DNA from: Candidatus Nanohaloarchaea archaeon
GTDB taxonomy: Archaea; Nanohalarchaeota; Nanosalinia; Nanosalinales; Nanosalinaceae
NCBI GenBank assembly: GCA_013343275.1
Contig: CP046106.1
Span: forward strand, 620,001 to 684,000
Direction: 5' to 3'
Length of the DNA: 64,000 nucleotides
The notes beneath the pieces were generated by a model. The model was not told the origin of the DNA and ran no database searches. It saw nothing but the letters and a program-made list of their open reading frames with translations. The position numbers were made by a program, and so were the translations under genes. Of this stretch, positions 52,185-62,058 are shown one piece after another. The stretch's first letter is position 1, and each line of letters opens with the position of its first letter.

Positions 52185-52703
52185 TTACTGGAGGCCTGCG
52201 TCGTAGTTGCTTCCGAATGCGCGGTCGCCTTCGCTGGATGAATGGCCTACGATCTCTTTGCTTTCTTCATCATTGAAGAGTCCCGAGAAAGCATTCATGG
52301 CTTCTTCGCTTTCAAAACCTGTGGCCCATCTATCGTATTCCGGGCCTTCTGTGTGAGGTTCTTTATCTTCAGGTCTCTGACCATTTTGATCGTAGTGCGA
52401 AGGATTGTTGCCCGGCCTGTCCATTGTTACTCCTGCGACTCTTTCAAATTCTACAACCCTTGGATCTTTATCCAGATCAACTGGCGAGGAAATTTCGGAT
52501 TCTTCGGAGCCGTAGAGCACATCTCTAAGCTCTTCAGGTTCAACTCCGACATCTTCAGCAGCTTCTTCTACTGAGTCGTATCTTTCTTCCCCTATATAGA
52601 CTGCTGGTTCGTCTTCTGGAATATCAATATCGTCAGGACTCTCAAATCTGTCTTGCCAGAATTCTTCGTTTGTCTTGGCGTACTCAGGTTTTCTATCTAC
52701 CAT
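52185..52703 (-). CDS. Orphan acidic hypothetical protein
   Basis: 172 aa, very acidic and low in hydrophobics, likely largely disordered. A short region EPAVYIGEERYDSVEEAAEDVGVEPEELRDVLYG looks like a small helical module (RYDSVEEAAEDVGV suggests an HTH-like helix pair). No family recognised. Converges with serS. Confidence 0.5.
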   Translation of the reverse strand: MVDRKPEYAKTNEEFWQDRFESPDDIDIPEDEPAVYIGEERYDSVEEAAEDVGVEPEELRDVLYGSEESEISSPVDLDKDPRVVEFERVAGVTMDRPGNNPSHYDQNGQRPEDKEPHTEGPEYDRWATGFESEEAMNAFSGLFNDEESKEIVGHSSSEGDRAFGSNYDAGLQ

Positions 52704-53035
52704 CAGTACCGGCCTCCTGTTTTTTCTACTGATTTTAAATGGTTGAATACCATAGAGTTGTGTTGTAGTTGTTTCATGTGTATTGTCACCTTTTAGAATT
52801 TTTACAGCAGTAGAACTAGCAGCAGTAGAGCCACAAGTTCCACAGAAGCTTTGGAGTTAGAGAAAAAGCTATCGTAGCAGAACGCATCCACCCTTAGGCA
52901 CAAAACAACCACCTGAAGTCGTGTCTGCGTTCATAGGACTACTTTGAAGGATAGTTCTTATAAAACCTCTGTTCTCGCCTACAACCTAAACAAAGTGAAT
53001 GCGGAGCAACAAATAGGTTTTAAGGTGAAGACACT
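52704..53035. other. 332-nt gap without a supported gene
   Basis: No ORF I can support. It holds the promoter of the small membrane protein (cttataaaa near 52957, AAGGTGA binding site at 53022) and an imperfect hairpin at 52880-52932: GAACGCA pairs with TGCGTTC, then GGCAC with GTGTC across a 10-nt bulge. The left half is low complexity (cagcagtagaactagcagcagtag). Confidence 0.4.
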
Positions 53036-53245
53036 ATGAGCGTTATGGAAGCTCTTTCCGAGCTACTGGAAAGTGTAGTGGCCTATGTAGTAATGATTCT
53101 GCTGGGAGTAGTATCCTTCTTTGTAACCGTATTCATAGTGAAGTACGGAGCAGATCTGGCAGGTTACGCACCGAGCGGAGACTTCGCAGTCCTTTCAGCA
53201 GCACTGCTGGTAGCAGCATCTATGCTGTCGGGTTCAATGAGGTAG
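53036..53245 (+). CDS. Small two-helix membrane protein
   Basis: 69 aa. Two predicted membrane helices: VVAYVVMILLGVVSFFVTVFIV and FAVLSAALLVAASMLSGS, joined by KYGADLAGYAPSGD. A strong Shine-Dalgarno (AAGGTGA) lies seven nt before the ATG and a TATA-like box upstream, so it is a real transcribed gene. No family recognised. It lies just upstream of topA but a pyrimidine-rich tract separates them. Confidence 0.65.
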   Translation: MSVMEALSELLESVVAYVVMILLGVVSFFVTVFIVKYGADLAGYAPSGDFAVLSAALLVAASMLSGSMR

Positions 53246-53264
53246 TAAAATTCCGCAGTAAAAA

Positions 53265-53292
53265 CTTCCTTTTCCAATTTTTTCTTCCTTTC
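53265..53292 (+). terminator. T-rich terminator before topA
   Basis: cttccttttccaattttttcttcctttc, starting 20 nt after the small membrane protein stop; it separates that gene from topA. Confidence 0.45.
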
Positions 53293-53327
53293 AAACAAAC
53301 CCTTTCTTCTTTTAAGCTTCTCAGTTC

Positions 53328-55397
53328 ATGGATAAATCAATGGCAACGACAGTAATGATTGGTGAGAAACCCAAGGTAGCAAGCCGTATAGCCCAGGCAC
53401 TGGGAGATTATTCCATAAAAGAGAACCGTGGAGTGAAGAACTACGTAATCGACAAAGGGGGGAACGACAGAATAATTATTGCACCAGCAGTAGGCCATAT
53501 CTTCAATCTCGAACAGATCAGCGAAGGATGGGACTACCCTGTATTCGACGTTGAATGGGTTCCAACTTTTGAAACCGATGATTCTGCTGACTACATGAAA
53601 AAATACTACAACAATCTACGAGACCAGATCGAAAAGGCCGACGAATACATCAACGCATGCGACTTTGACCTTGAAGGATCCGTCATCGGAGCCAACGTTA
53701 TCAAACAGATCGCTGACGCGCCCGAAGAAAGAATCAAGAGGATGAAGTTCTCAACACTGACTCCAAGCGATCTGCAGGAGGCCTACGACAACCTGGAGGA
53801 CTACGACAGAGGAATGACCGAGGCTGGATTTACAAGACACTATCTGGATTTCTACTATGGTGTAAATGTTTCGAGAGCACTGATGCAGGCTGTCAGAGAG
53901 AACGATCGGTACAAGACCTTGTCCACCGGACGAGTGCAGGGCCCGGCATTAAAGGTTCTTGCGGACAGAGAGCGCGAGATCATGGAGTTCGAACCGGATC
54001 CTTACTGGGAGATCTACCTGATCCACGAAGAGTTCGAGGCCCAGTGGGAGGACGACGAAGACCGTATCTGGAACGAAGACGTAGCTGAAGGGGTATTCAA
54101 CAGAGTCAAGGATGCGAAAAAGACTCACGTCTCCAACATCAAAATCAATAACTACAAGCACAACCCGCCAATCCCTTTCAACCTGACAGGCCTTCAGAAA
54201 GAGGCCTCTTCGCAGTTCAACATCAACCCTAAACAGACTCAGGCTATTGCACAGACACTTTACGAGAACGGCCTGATCAGTTATCCTCGTACCGAGTCAC
54301 AGAAGCTGCCGCCGAAGATCGGGTACAAAAATATACTTAACAAGCTGAAGAAGCAGGACAAGCTGGAAGAACCTGCCAAGAAGGTTCTGGACAAGGATGA
54401 CGATGATCTGTACACCCGGCAGGGTAAGAAAGAGGACGATGCGCACCCTGCAATCTATCCTACAGGCGAGCATCCTTCAGGCCTTTCGAAGAGAGAAGGC
54501 CAAGTCTATGACTTGATTGCGAAGCGTTTCTTCGCGGTCTTCGGTGAGGCCGCTCAGAGACAGTCGCTGACTCTAACCCTTGATGTCGAAGGCCACGAGT
54601 TCAAGGCGAAGTCGAAGGTCACCAAGGAACGTAACTGGTTCGATCTCTACGATCCATATGTTAATGTGGAGGAGGCAGAGCTTCCAGGCCTTGAAGAAGG
54701 AGAGGTTCTTGACATCGAGGATTTCAGACTGGATGAGAAAGAGACTCAGCCACCTAGAAGGTACTCTCAGTCAGGTATTGTCTCCGAGCTGGAGAAGAAA
54801 AATCTGGGTACAAAGGCCACAAGAGCTCAGGTAGTTGATCGACTTTACAACAGGAACTACATTGAGGAAGATCCTATCGAGGTATCTGATCTAGGGCTGA
54901 CCATCGTCAAGACTCTGGAGGAGTACTCTCCAAGCCTCCTAAGCGAAGAATTAACCCGTGAGTTCGAGGAGAACATGCAGGCTATCAGAAACGAGGAAGA
55001 TTCCCGAGAGGAAGTTCTTTCGAAGGCCCGCGAGGAGTTGAAGGAGACTCTTGAGAACTTCAAGGAGAACGAGGCCAAGATTGGTGCACAGCTCGTAGAT
55101 ACCATCGATTCCGAGAGGAAGAGAAGGAGAACTCTAGGGCCGTGTGAGAAATGTGAGGAAGAAGGCCGTGAAGACGGGAAGCTGAGGATTATCAAGTCTA
55201 ACGGCAGCAAGTTTGTAGGCTGCTCCAACTATCCGGACTGTGAGAACACTTATCCTCTTCCGAACAACGGGAAGATTTCCAGTCTTGATAAAGAATGTGA
55301 GACATGTGGTAAGCCTATGATCGATGTGCAGAGGAAGAAGGGCCGTGACTACCAGATGTGTATCGACCCTGACTGCGCTAGTAAAGATGACTGGTAG
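53328..55397 (+). CDS. topA: DNA topoisomerase I, archaeal type IA
   Basis: 689 aa. Toprim domain (VMIGEKPKVASRIAQAL, then AVGHIFNL and NACDFDLEGSVIGANV with the acidic metal triad), catalytic Tyr319 in GLISYPRTES, and two C-terminal four-Cys zinc ribbons (CEKCEEEG...CSNYPDCE and CETCGKPM...CIDPDC). Relaxes negative supercoils; no reverse gyrase helicase domain, consistent with a mesophile. An alternative ATG four codons downstream is possible. Its stop touches the stop of aroQ. Confidence 0.95.
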   Translation: MDKSMATTVMIGEKPKVASRIAQALGDYSIKENRGVKNYVIDKGGNDRIIIAPAVGHIFNLEQISEGWDYPVFDVEWVPTFETDDSADYMKKYYNNLRDQIEKADEYINACDFDLEGSVIGANVIKQIADAPEERIKRMKFSTLTPSDLQEAYDNLEDYDRGMTEAGFTRHYLDFYYGVNVSRALMQAVRENDRYKTLSTGRVQGPALKVLADREREIMEFEPDPYWEIYLIHEEFEAQWEDDEDRIWNEDVAEGVFNRVKDAKKTHVSNIKINNYKHNPPIPFNLTGLQKEASSQFNINPKQTQAIAQTLYENGLISYPRTESQKLPPKIGYKNILNKLKKQDKLEEPAKKVLDKDDDDLYTRQGKKEDDAHPAIYPTGEHPSGLSKREGQVYDLIAKRFFAVFGEAAQRQSLTLTLDVEGHEFKAKSKVTKERNWFDLYDPYVNVEEAELPGLEEGEVLDIEDFRLDEKETQPPRRYSQSGIVSELEKKNLGTKATRAQVVDRLYNRNYIEEDPIEVSDLGLTIVKTLEEYSPSLLSEELTREFEENMQAIRNEEDSREEVLSKAREELKETLENFKENEAKIGAQLVDTIDSERKRRRTLGPCEKCEEEGREDGKLRIIKSNGSKFVGCSNYPDCENTYPLPNNGKISSLDKECETCGKPMIDVQRKKGRDYQMCIDPDCASKDDW

Positions 55398-55398
55398 A

Positions 55399-55677
55399 TT
55401 ACTTGTCCATCATCGTTCTCTCTGCATCAACAGCAGTGTCGATCAGAAGACGGCCTAGCTGGCGTCCTCGCTCCCTTGGTAAATCTCTTTTCTCGAAGAG
55501 ATCGCCGAACTGCTGCATAACCTGTTCCTCTCTGTCCTCATCTTTGACGTTCATATCGTTCTCTTCCTTGTACTCAACTACTTTGACGACCTCTTCCATC
55601 CTGTCGGCAACCTTATCAGCAATTTCTCTATTGATTTCATCGATATTCTGTCTCGCGTCTTCAAGCAGATCGGTCAT
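55399..55677 (-). CDS. aroQ: Chorismate mutase AroQ
   Basis: 92 aa, all-helical AroQ fold. N-terminal helix DARQNIDEINREIADKVADRMEEVVKVVEYKEEND follows the R-x-x-I-D-x-I pattern of the family; DREEQVMQQFGDLFEK and RERGRQLGRLLIDTAVDAE complete the active-site helices. It converts chorismate to prephenate for Phe and Tyr. Last gene of the aromatic operon. Confidence 0.85.
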   Translation of the reverse strand: MTDLLEDARQNIDEINREIADKVADRMEEVVKVVEYKEENDMNVKDEDREEQVMQQFGDLFEKRDLPRERGRQLGRLLIDTAVDAERTMMDK

Positions 55678-55719
55678 ACCTTACACCTTGAAACTCTCTG
55701 AACTTCAAATTTACGCATC

Positions 55720-56574
55720 CTACCGGACCTCATCAGACAGGAACTCGATAACCAGATCAGTCCTGTTCTGAGCACCCTCCAGATCAAACTCGTCGCCAAG
55801 CTCATCGAACTTCTCTGCAAAGGCCTCCTCATCACCAACAATCTCTCTGATATCCTCCGCAGAATCAATGAATCGTTCACGAACGTCCTCGTTCTCCGGG
55901 TTCTCGGCCTGAATACTGCCGTACAGACCTGGCTTCTGGTTCAGCATCCTCGCAGTCAGATCGGTAATCAGCTGATAGACCGGAGAGGAGAACTCCTCCA
56001 TGTCGTCGCCGGAAAGCTCCGACTTCCTGATAACATCGGCAACAACCAGCTCAGAGAAATGCATCAATCCCTGAACCAAGCTCATGGCCTTATCATGAAC
56101 CTCTGGCTCAGTGAAGTGGAGATCAGCGCCGTGCTCCTCCCAGAACTCCTCCATCTCAGACCACTTCTTCCCTCTCTCAGGACACATAACAACTTTCTGG
56201 CCTTTAACCGAGTTGCTCGGAGCATACATCGGATGCATACCAAGAACCTCATCCGAATACTCCCTCATGGCCTCCGTCGGCATCTGCTTCACACTGGTAA
56301 TATCACATAAAAGCGCATCATCGGGGACATGAGGCCCTACCTCATGTATAACTTCTTCCGTAACTGCGATCGGAACTGCGATAATAACTACATCAGCATC
56401 TTCAACTATTTCGGTGCTCGGGCCGTAGCTCCAGCCTCTTTCCTCTGCAACTTCTTGTGCATCCTCTACAGTCTTGCCGGAGATGAAGATCTCGTTTTTC
56501 TCATCCATTCTTTCTCCCAGATGCCGGCCGAACTGTCCTGTACCTCCAACAATCGCGATCTTTCTATCAATCAC
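55720..56574 (-). CDS. tyrA: Prephenate dehydrogenase
   Basis: 284 aa from a GTG start. N-terminal NAD-binding fold KIAIVGGTGQFGRHLGERM, then ADVVIIAVPIAVTEEVI, LLCDITSVKQMPTEAM, GMHPMYAPSNSVKGQKVV with conserved His, and a helical C-terminal dimerisation domain (LVQGLMHFSELVVADVI). It oxidises prephenate to 4-hydroxyphenylpyruvate. The intergenic gap to the upstream aminotransferase is occupied by the two-hairpin repeat, copy B. Confidence 0.93.
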   Translation of the reverse strand: MIDRKIAIVGGTGQFGRHLGERMDEKNEIFISGKTVEDAQEVAEERGWSYGPSTEIVEDADVVIIAVPIAVTEEVIHEVGPHVPDDALLCDITSVKQMPTEAMREYSDEVLGMHPMYAPSNSVKGQKVVMCPERGKKWSEMEEFWEEHGADLHFTEPEVHDKAMSLVQGLMHFSELVVADVIRKSELSGDDMEEFSSPVYQLITDLTARMLNQKPGLYGSIQAENPENEDVRERFIDSAEDIREIVGDEEAFAEKFDELGDEFDLEGAQNRTDLVIEFLSDEVR

Positions 56575-56623
56575 TCGAAATCGCCTCGATTTCTGTGTGA
56601 CCAGAAAATATCAGATTTTCGGA
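56574..56623 (-). repeat. Two-hairpin intergenic element, copy B
   Basis: On the minus strand: GAAAATC-tgatATTTTC followed by GAAATC-gagg-CGATTTC. It fills exactly the gap between the aminotransferase stop and the tyrA start, and the GTG start of tyrA lies at its edge. Similar in sequence and structure to copy A at 50714-50762. It also creates a direct repeat of 13 nt (GATTTCGAGTGAT) with the aminotransferase 3' end. Confidence 0.55.
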
Positions 56624-57730
56624 TCACTCGAAATCACCTCTTTCTTCAAGCCTGTCAAAGGCCTTGTCGATTTCCTCTATCGTAGTTGAGCCGAAACAGA
56701 TTCTGACGTTTTGATCGCTGTCAGGCCCCATCGGCTCGCCGGGCACCATTGCAACTCCTTGTTCAATCATCTCCATGCAGAAATCCCAGGAATCCTCTCC
56801 GACCTCAGGGAATGCATAGATTGCTCCCTCTGGTGCGACAAAGTCCCATCCAAGATCATTCATCCGTTCTACAAGAAGATCTCTGCGGCCCTCATAGGCC
56901 TCTCTCATCTCCTCTACATGAGAATCATTTTGGAGAGCTTCTATCGCCGCATACTGTGAAATTCTTGGAGGGCATGCAGTAGAGGCTCGAGAGACTTTTG
57001 CGTATTCTTCGATATTTTCCGGATCATCGACCAGCCAGCCAACTCTCCAGCCGGTCATCGCATGATTTTTCGAGGCCGAACCGATTATCGCCGCGTTCTC
57101 CGCGTAAGCTGCAGGTGAGAAATGTTCACGGCCGTAAGTCAGTCTATGGTATACCTCATCGGAAACCAGAAAAGTATCATTTTCTTCAGCTACCTCCGCA
57201 ATTTTGCGGGCCTGATCCTCGTTAAGAACGTATCCAGTAGGATTTCCAGGCGTGTTAACGATCACAAGGTCGGCCTCTGCAATTTCCTCTCTGGCTTCTT
57301 CTCTAAGTTCTCTGTCGTCGTTCCAGTACTGTACCTGGCTCCATTCATTTTCCGAGACCTCGGAGATCATCTTGTAAGGTCCCCAGCATGGATCATTGAA
57401 AACTGCTTTATCCTCAGCACCAAGTCGGGCCGCCATTATCGCGTAGAGAGCACCCATACCACCGGTAGTAACCATTACCTCTTCACCGGAGACATTAAGC
57501 CCTTTCTTGCCCGATTCTTCCTCTGCAACAGCTTCTCTAAGCTCTTCGAGGCCCAGCATCGGAGAGTATCCCTGTTTCTCTTCCAGGCCTTCTCTAGCTG
57601 CTTCTTTAACATGTTCTGGCGTGTCGAATGATGGCTGGCCTATGTCGAACCTGACGATGTCGTCCTGTTTTGCTGCTTTTTCCGAAATTTTTCTTATTGA
57701 AAGATTGATGTTCTGTATTCGTTCTCGCAT
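56624..57730 (-). CDS. PLP-dependent aminotransferase, class I/II (aromatic/aspartate type)
   Basis: 368 aa, fold type I. PLP Lys221 in SASKNHAMTGWRVGW, DEVYHRLTYG with the pyridine-binding Asp, VNTPGNPTGYVL, and the C-terminal carboxylate-binding Arg in QNVRICFGSTT. In the operon pheA-aminotransferase-tyrA-aroQ it is positioned to transaminate phenylpyruvate and hydroxyphenylpyruvate to Phe and Tyr. Aspartate aminotransferase activity is an alternative. Confidence 0.92.
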   Translation of the reverse strand: MRERIQNINLSIRKISEKAAKQDDIVRFDIGQPSFDTPEHVKEAAREGLEEKQGYSPMLGLEELREAVAEEESGKKGLNVSGEEVMVTTGGMGALYAIMAARLGAEDKAVFNDPCWGPYKMISEVSENEWSQVQYWNDDRELREEAREEIAEADLVIVNTPGNPTGYVLNEDQARKIAEVAEENDTFLVSDEVYHRLTYGREHFSPAAYAENAAIIGSASKNHAMTGWRVGWLVDDPENIEEYAKVSRASTACPPRISQYAAIEALQNDSHVEEMREAYEGRRDLLVERMNDLGWDFVAPEGAIYAFPEVGEDSWDFCMEMIEQGVAMVPGEPMGPDSDQNVRICFGSTTIEEIDKAFDRLEERGDFE

Positions 57731-57738
57731 TTTTTGAT

Positions 57739-58518
57739 CTACTCCGGCATCTCCGCCGAACTGTAACTTCCAAGATTTTGGACCTCTCCGTAGGTTTCAA
57801 GGCACTTTAAGGCCTTTTGCAGCCGGCCATTCGCTGTCTCGGCCTCAACATAGAAGAAGTACTCTCCAAGTTTTTCCTTCGTAGGCCGTGACTGTATGTG
57901 GCTCAGGTTAATCTCGTGGCCAGAAAAACACGACAGCATCGAGTGAAGCAGGCCCGGCCTGTCCTCTCCAGGTTTCAGTATCAGCGAAGTTTTCTCCTCG
58001 GCCTCTGGCTCTCCGTTAAGCACAAGGAATCTGGTGACATTCACATCCCTGTCCTGTACGGATTTCCTCAAAATGTTTTTTCCGTTCAGCTCTGCTGCGA
58101 TCTCCGAGGCCAGTGCTGCCTCGCCACTTCCAAGATTTTCAACTGCGTCGGCCGTCGAATTGGCCTCTTCTGTTTCCCATCCATACTCGTTAATTATTTC
58201 TTTGCACTGTGCAAGGGCCTGTGGGTGAGATTTCACTTTCTCAATATCTGAAATATCTTTTTCGTCGGAGATCAGTGCGTGTTGAATTCCTAGAATTACT
58301 TCGCCAGTGATTTTTTCGTCGCGTTCTTCCAGGAGATCGATGGTATCTGTTACCCCTCCGCCCAGCGAGTTCTCGATTGGTACAAATTTTTTCTCGGCTT
58401 CTGATTCGAAAACCTCTCTTATAGTTGAGCAGAACTGTGTTTCAAGGTTGTCAAAGTATTTTTCAGCTGCTTGATGTGTGTAAGTTCCGGAAGGGCCTAG
58501 AAGTGCGACCTTCACCAT
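57739..58518 (-). CDS. pheA: Prephenate dehydratase with ACT domain
   Basis: 259 aa. Catalytic PDT domain: KVALLGPSGTYTHQAAEKYF, FVPIENSLGGGVTDTIDLL, HPQALAQCKE, DVNVTRFLVLNGEP with the Thr-Arg-Phe motif. C-terminal ACT domain from about residue 178 (TSLILKPGEDRPGLLHSMLSCFSGHEINLSHIQSRP), which binds Phe and gives feedback inhibition. It converts prephenate to phenylpyruvate. First gene of the aromatic operon, 8 nt before the aminotransferase. Confidence 0.94.
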   Translation of the reverse strand: MVKVALLGPSGTYTHQAAEKYFDNLETQFCSTIREVFESEAEKKFVPIENSLGGGVTDTIDLLEERDEKITGEVILGIQHALISDEKDISDIEKVKSHPQALAQCKEIINEYGWETEEANSTADAVENLGSGEAALASEIAAELNGKNILRKSVQDRDVNVTRFLVLNGEPEAEEKTSLILKPGEDRPGLLHSMLSCFSGHEINLSHIQSRPTKEKLGEYFFYVEAETANGRLQKALKCLETYGEVQNLGSYSSAEMPE

Positions 58519-58586
58519 TTTTTCCTGCCTCCTGTGTGCATACCGTTGTTTTTCTTGTCAAACCTGTTAAATCTTTCAGGAGGACT

Positions 58587-59285
58587 CTAGAAGAGGCCTT
58601 TGTTCTCCGGTGTTTCAAGGCCGTCGTTGGTTATATCGAACTGTGTGGATCTTCCTTCAGGTATTGAACGGTGTTTGGCGACTTTGATCTTTCTGGTGCC
58701 GTCGGATTTCTCGGAGAGCTGGAGTAGGGCCTTCGACCAGTATTTTGGCACGTCTCTTCCTACGAGTTCCAGTTCGTCGTCATCAAAGCTTGTGTAGACC
58801 TGGTTGGTTATGACTACAGGGATTTCATGAGTCCTTGCTATCTTGGAGAGTTCGGATAGCTGGCGTGAAAGCCTCTGGTTGATCTCGGACGCGTTTTCGC
58901 CGTTAACCTGTAACCGGTACAGGGAAACCGCTGAATCCACTATAACGAGCTCCACGTTCTCAGATTCTACAACATCTGCCAGAGAATCTATGGCCTCTTC
59001 CTGCTCCTCGAAGTCTACAGGATCTCTCAGTAAAAGATTTTCGAGGGCCTTCTCTGATGCTACCTGTTCGAATCTTTCAGGCGAGAATCCTCCTTCTGTA
59101 TCGATGTATATTACTTTTCCACCGTTTTCTGCGACCGTGGCTGCTATCTGTATGCATACGTTGGTCTTCCCGGTTCCGGATCCTCCGTAGAAGTTGGTGA
59201 TGATCCCTTTCTCTATCCCGCCGTTCAGTAACTTGTCGACGGATTCACACCGAGTGGACACTCGCTCGACTTTCACAGGAAACAT
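58587..59285 (-). CDS. radB: RadB recombinase paralog
   Basis: 232 aa. RecA-fold ATPase without the RadA N-terminal domain: Walker A GGSGTGKTN (34-42), Walker B LVIVDSAV, and VVITNQVYTSF. The size and the absence of the N-terminal HhH domain identify RadB, an archaeal recombination mediator. It lies upstream of the aromatic operon with a 68-nt gap; cotranscription is uncertain. Confidence 0.93.
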   Translation of the reverse strand: MFPVKVERVSTRCESVDKLLNGGIEKGIITNFYGGSGTGKTNVCIQIAATVAENGGKVIYIDTEGGFSPERFEQVASEKALENLLLRDPVDFEEQEEAIDSLADVVESENVELVIVDSAVSLYRLQVNGENASEINQRLSRQLSELSKIARTHEIPVVITNQVYTSFDDDELELVGRDVPKYWSKALLQLSEKSDGTRKIKVAKHRSIPEGRSTQFDITNDGLETPENKGLF

Positions 59286-59383
59286 CTGGTTGGAAATCTT
59301 TTATCGTTACTCTTGAGGAAAAACTACTTTTTTACGGACGTAAACAAAAATCCATTTAAACTTTCACTGACTACTGTTATACT

Positions 59384-59737
59384 ATGTCAGAAGAGGCCTC
59401 TCTCCTCACGTACAACACGGAACGCGATAAGTTCGAGTCCGTGTACGAGAGAAACAAGTTTTACCGCGGGCTGTTCGGATATACCCAGACAGTGAAGCGG
59501 AACGGGAAGAAATACGAGTACGAGAAAGACGGTTTGATGGATGAGATTCCGAACGTCCGTATCGATGACTCTGTTTTTATCCTGTCAAATCAAGATGTTA
59601 AACGTGTAGAGGCATACTTTACAGACTGGGGAGAGAAGGTATCACACCATATTTTCAAGGTCCTTCTCCAGGACCAGAACATAATTCAGAAGATTCAACC
59701 AGACGAAACAGAAGGTGAAGAACAAGATGGCAGATAA
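59384..59737 (+). CDS. Conserved-looking hypothetical protein upstream of cdc48
   Basis: 117 aa, no Cys, no membrane helix. [70 protein letters not shown] suggests a small alpha/beta protein. Its last codons overlap the cdc48 start by 11 nt, and the cdc48 Shine-Dalgarno (AAGGTGA) lies within it, so the two are translationally coupled and probably work together. No family recognised. Confidence 0.65.
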   Translation: MSEEASLLTYNTERDKFESVYERNKFYRGLFGYTQTVKRNGKKYEYEKDGLMDEIPNVRIDDSVFILSNQDVKRVEAYFTDWGEKVSHHIFKVLLQDQNIIQKIQPDETEGEEQDGR

Positions 59738-62000
59738 CGACAACGAAGTAAAACTACGGGTTGGCGAAGTCCCTCCAAACGCCCAGCAAGACGTGGGCAA
59801 AGGAGTGATCAGGATAGACAGCAAAATCATGGAAGAACTAGGCGTCAGAGAAGGCGACGGAGTAATAGTAGAAGGAGACCGCGAAACAGCAGGAGTAGTC
59901 GCCAGAAGCTATCCTGCAGACAAAGGTCTCGGAATCGCCCGAATGGACGGATACATGAGGAAAAACGCAGGAACCAGCCTGGGAGAAAACGTAACAGTCA
60001 GCCCTGCCGAAGTAGAAGAAGCCGACAAAGTAGTGCTGGCGCCAGCCGAGGAAGGCGTAATGATGCAGGTATCCAACCCGAACTACTTCAAACGCGGATT
60101 AGGAGGCCGGATCCTGATGAAAGGAGACATCGTAGTACCAGGATCCAACAGAGATATGTCACCAAGCCTCTTTGACGAGTTTATGGGCGGAGGCGCCGAC
60201 AACATGAGGTTCGGATTCGGAGACCTCAAACTTTCAGTTGTAAACACAAAGCCGAAAGGCGCAGTCAAGATTACAGACGAAACGGAGATCGAAATGAAAC
60301 AACAAGCAGTAGAACCAAGCCAGACAGAAGTAAGCGTACCAGAGGTAACCTACGAAGATATCGGAGGTCTCGACGAAGAAGTACAGAAAGTCAGAGAAAT
60401 GATCGAGCTACCTCTCAAACACCCGGAAGTATTCCAGCAACTGGGAATCAGCGCACCAAGTGGAGTGCTACTGCACGGCCCGCCAGGAACAGGAAAAACA
60501 CTTCTTGCAAAGGCTGTAGCAAACGAGGCCGACGCAACCTTCCTCTCAATCGACGGCCCGGAAATCATGTCCAAATACTACGGAGAATCAGAGAAACAGC
60601 TGCGCGAAAAGTTCGAGGAAGCTCAGGAAGGAGCGCCAGCAATCATCTTCATCGACGAAATCGATGCAATCGCACCGAAGAGAAGTGACTCGGGCGGAGA
60701 AGTAGAACGCAGGGTAGTCTCAACCTTGCTCAGCGAGATGGATGGCCTGGAAGAAAGAGAAAACGTTATCGTCATCGCAGCAACTAACCGCGTTGACCAC
60801 ATCGATCCAGCACTGCGTAGAGGAGGCCGTTTCGACAGAGAGATCGAGATAGGGGTTCCAAACCGCGAAGGCCGTAAAGAGATCATGCAAGTCCATACAC
60901 GCAACATGCCGATGGATGACGACGTCGACCTTGACGAGATCGCAGACATGACCCACGGATACGTAGGAGCTGACCTCGAAGCGCTGTGCAAAGAAGCTGC
61001 TATGAGCGTGATACGGGGCGTGCTTCCAGAGATCGATATGGACGAAGAAATTCCAAGCGAGGTACTGGAGCAACTCGTTGTTGACAGAGACGCAATGGTC
61101 GAAGGAATGCGGATGGTAGAGCCATCGCAGATGAGAGAAGTCATGGTCGAAGTACCGAAGACCAGCTGGGACGACATCGGAGGCCTCAACGAAACAAAAG
61201 AGCGCCTACGTGAAATGGTTGAATGGCCGCAGAAATACCCTGAAAGATTCGAACGCATGGGAATCGACGTACCAAAAGGCATCCTGCTCTATGGAATGCC
61301 GGGAACAGGAAAAACCATGCTTGCCAAGGCCGTAGCAAACGAATCAGACTCAAACTTCATCTCAATCAAAGGCCCGGAGATTTTCTCCAAGTACGTCGGA
61401 GAATCAGAGGAATCTGTCAGAGAAATCTTCAAGAAGGCCCGCCAGGTAGCACCCTGCATCCTGTTCATCGACGAAATCGATGCAATCGCACCACGCAGAG
61501 GAGGCCGTAACTCAGATTCCGGTGTAGGAGACCGCGTAGTCAACCAATTACTGACAGAGCTCGACGGAATCGAGGCCCTTGAAGGAGTAACAGTTATTGC
61601 AGCAACCAACAGACCTGACATGATTGATCCAGCTATTATGCGTACAGGAAGGATTGATCGTAGCGTGGAAATCCCTATTCCAGACATGGAGGCCCGCAGA
61701 AAGATCTTCGAGGTTCATACAGAAGATATGCCTCTTGCAGATGATGTAGATCTCGACGAGTTAGCTGAGAAAGCAGATAACTGTGTAGGCAGTGATATCG
61801 AGTCGATCTGCAGAGAAGCCGGCATGAACGCTCTGCGTTCAGATACAGAAAGCGATGAAGTAACCATGGAAGACTTTGAGGAAGCAATGAGCGGTACCAG
61901 GCCTACTGCTACCGATGAGAACGTAGAGAACTACAAGGCTATGACGGAGAAGATGAGAGAACTGGAGACAGAGGAAGAGATTCCTGATTACTACGCATAA
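59727..62000 (+). CDS. cdc48: Cdc48/VAT AAA+ unfoldase
   Basis: Start at ATG 59727, eight nt after AAGGTGA; an earlier in-frame ATG lacks spacing. 757 aa. N-terminal double-psi barrel domain ([22 protein letters not shown]), D1 with Walker A GPPGTGKT near residue 250 and [15 protein letters not shown]2 with GMPGTGKT near 522 and [14 protein letters not shown]. Arginine fingers follow each. It unfolds substrates for the 20S proteasome; the PAC2 chaperone gene is also in this window. Confidence 0.96.
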   Translation: MADNDNEVKLRVGEVPPNAQQDVGKGVIRIDSKIMEELGVREGDGVIVEGDRETAGVVARSYPADKGLGIARMDGYMRKNAGTSLGENVTVSPAEVEEADKVVLAPAEEGVMMQVSNPNYFKRGLGGRILMKGDIVVPGSNRDMSPSLFDEFMGGGADNMRFGFGDLKLSVVNTKPKGAVKITDETEIEMKQQAVEPSQTEVSVPEVTYEDIGGLDEEVQKVREMIELPLKHPEVFQQLGISAPSGVLLHGPPGTGKTLLAKAVANEADATFLSIDGPEIMSKYYGESEKQLREKFEEAQEGAPAIIFIDEIDAIAPKRSDSGGEVERRVVSTLLSEMDGLEERENVIVIAATNRVDHIDPALRRGGRFDREIEIGVPNREGRKEIMQVHTRNMPMDDDVDLDEIADMTHGYVGADLEALCKEAAMSVIRGVLPEIDMDEEIPSEVLEQLVVDRDAMVEGMRMVEPSQMREVMVEVPKTSWDDIGGLNETKERLREMVEWPQKYPERFERMGIDVPKGILLYGMPGTGKTMLAKAVANESDSNFISIKGPEIFSKYVGESEESVREIFKKARQVAPCILFIDEIDAIAPRRGGRNSDSGVGDRVVNQLLTELDGIEALEGVTVIAATNRPDMIDPAIMRTGRIDRSVEIPIPDMEARRKIFEVHTEDMPLADDVDLDELAEKADNCVGSDIESICREAGMNALRSDTESDEVTMEDFEEAMSGTRPTATDENVENYKAMTEKMRELETEEEIPDYYA

Positions 62001-62005
62001 TCAGG

Positions 62006-62031
62006 CCTCCTCTCCCTTTCCCTTTTCCTTA
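62006..62031 (+). terminator. cdc48 terminator
   Basis: AGGCCT-initiated pyrimidine tract (cctcctctccctttcccttttcctt) just after the cdc48 stop. Confidence 0.45.
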
Positions 62032-62058
62032 TTAATTCTGCTTTCTCAATGATTTACC

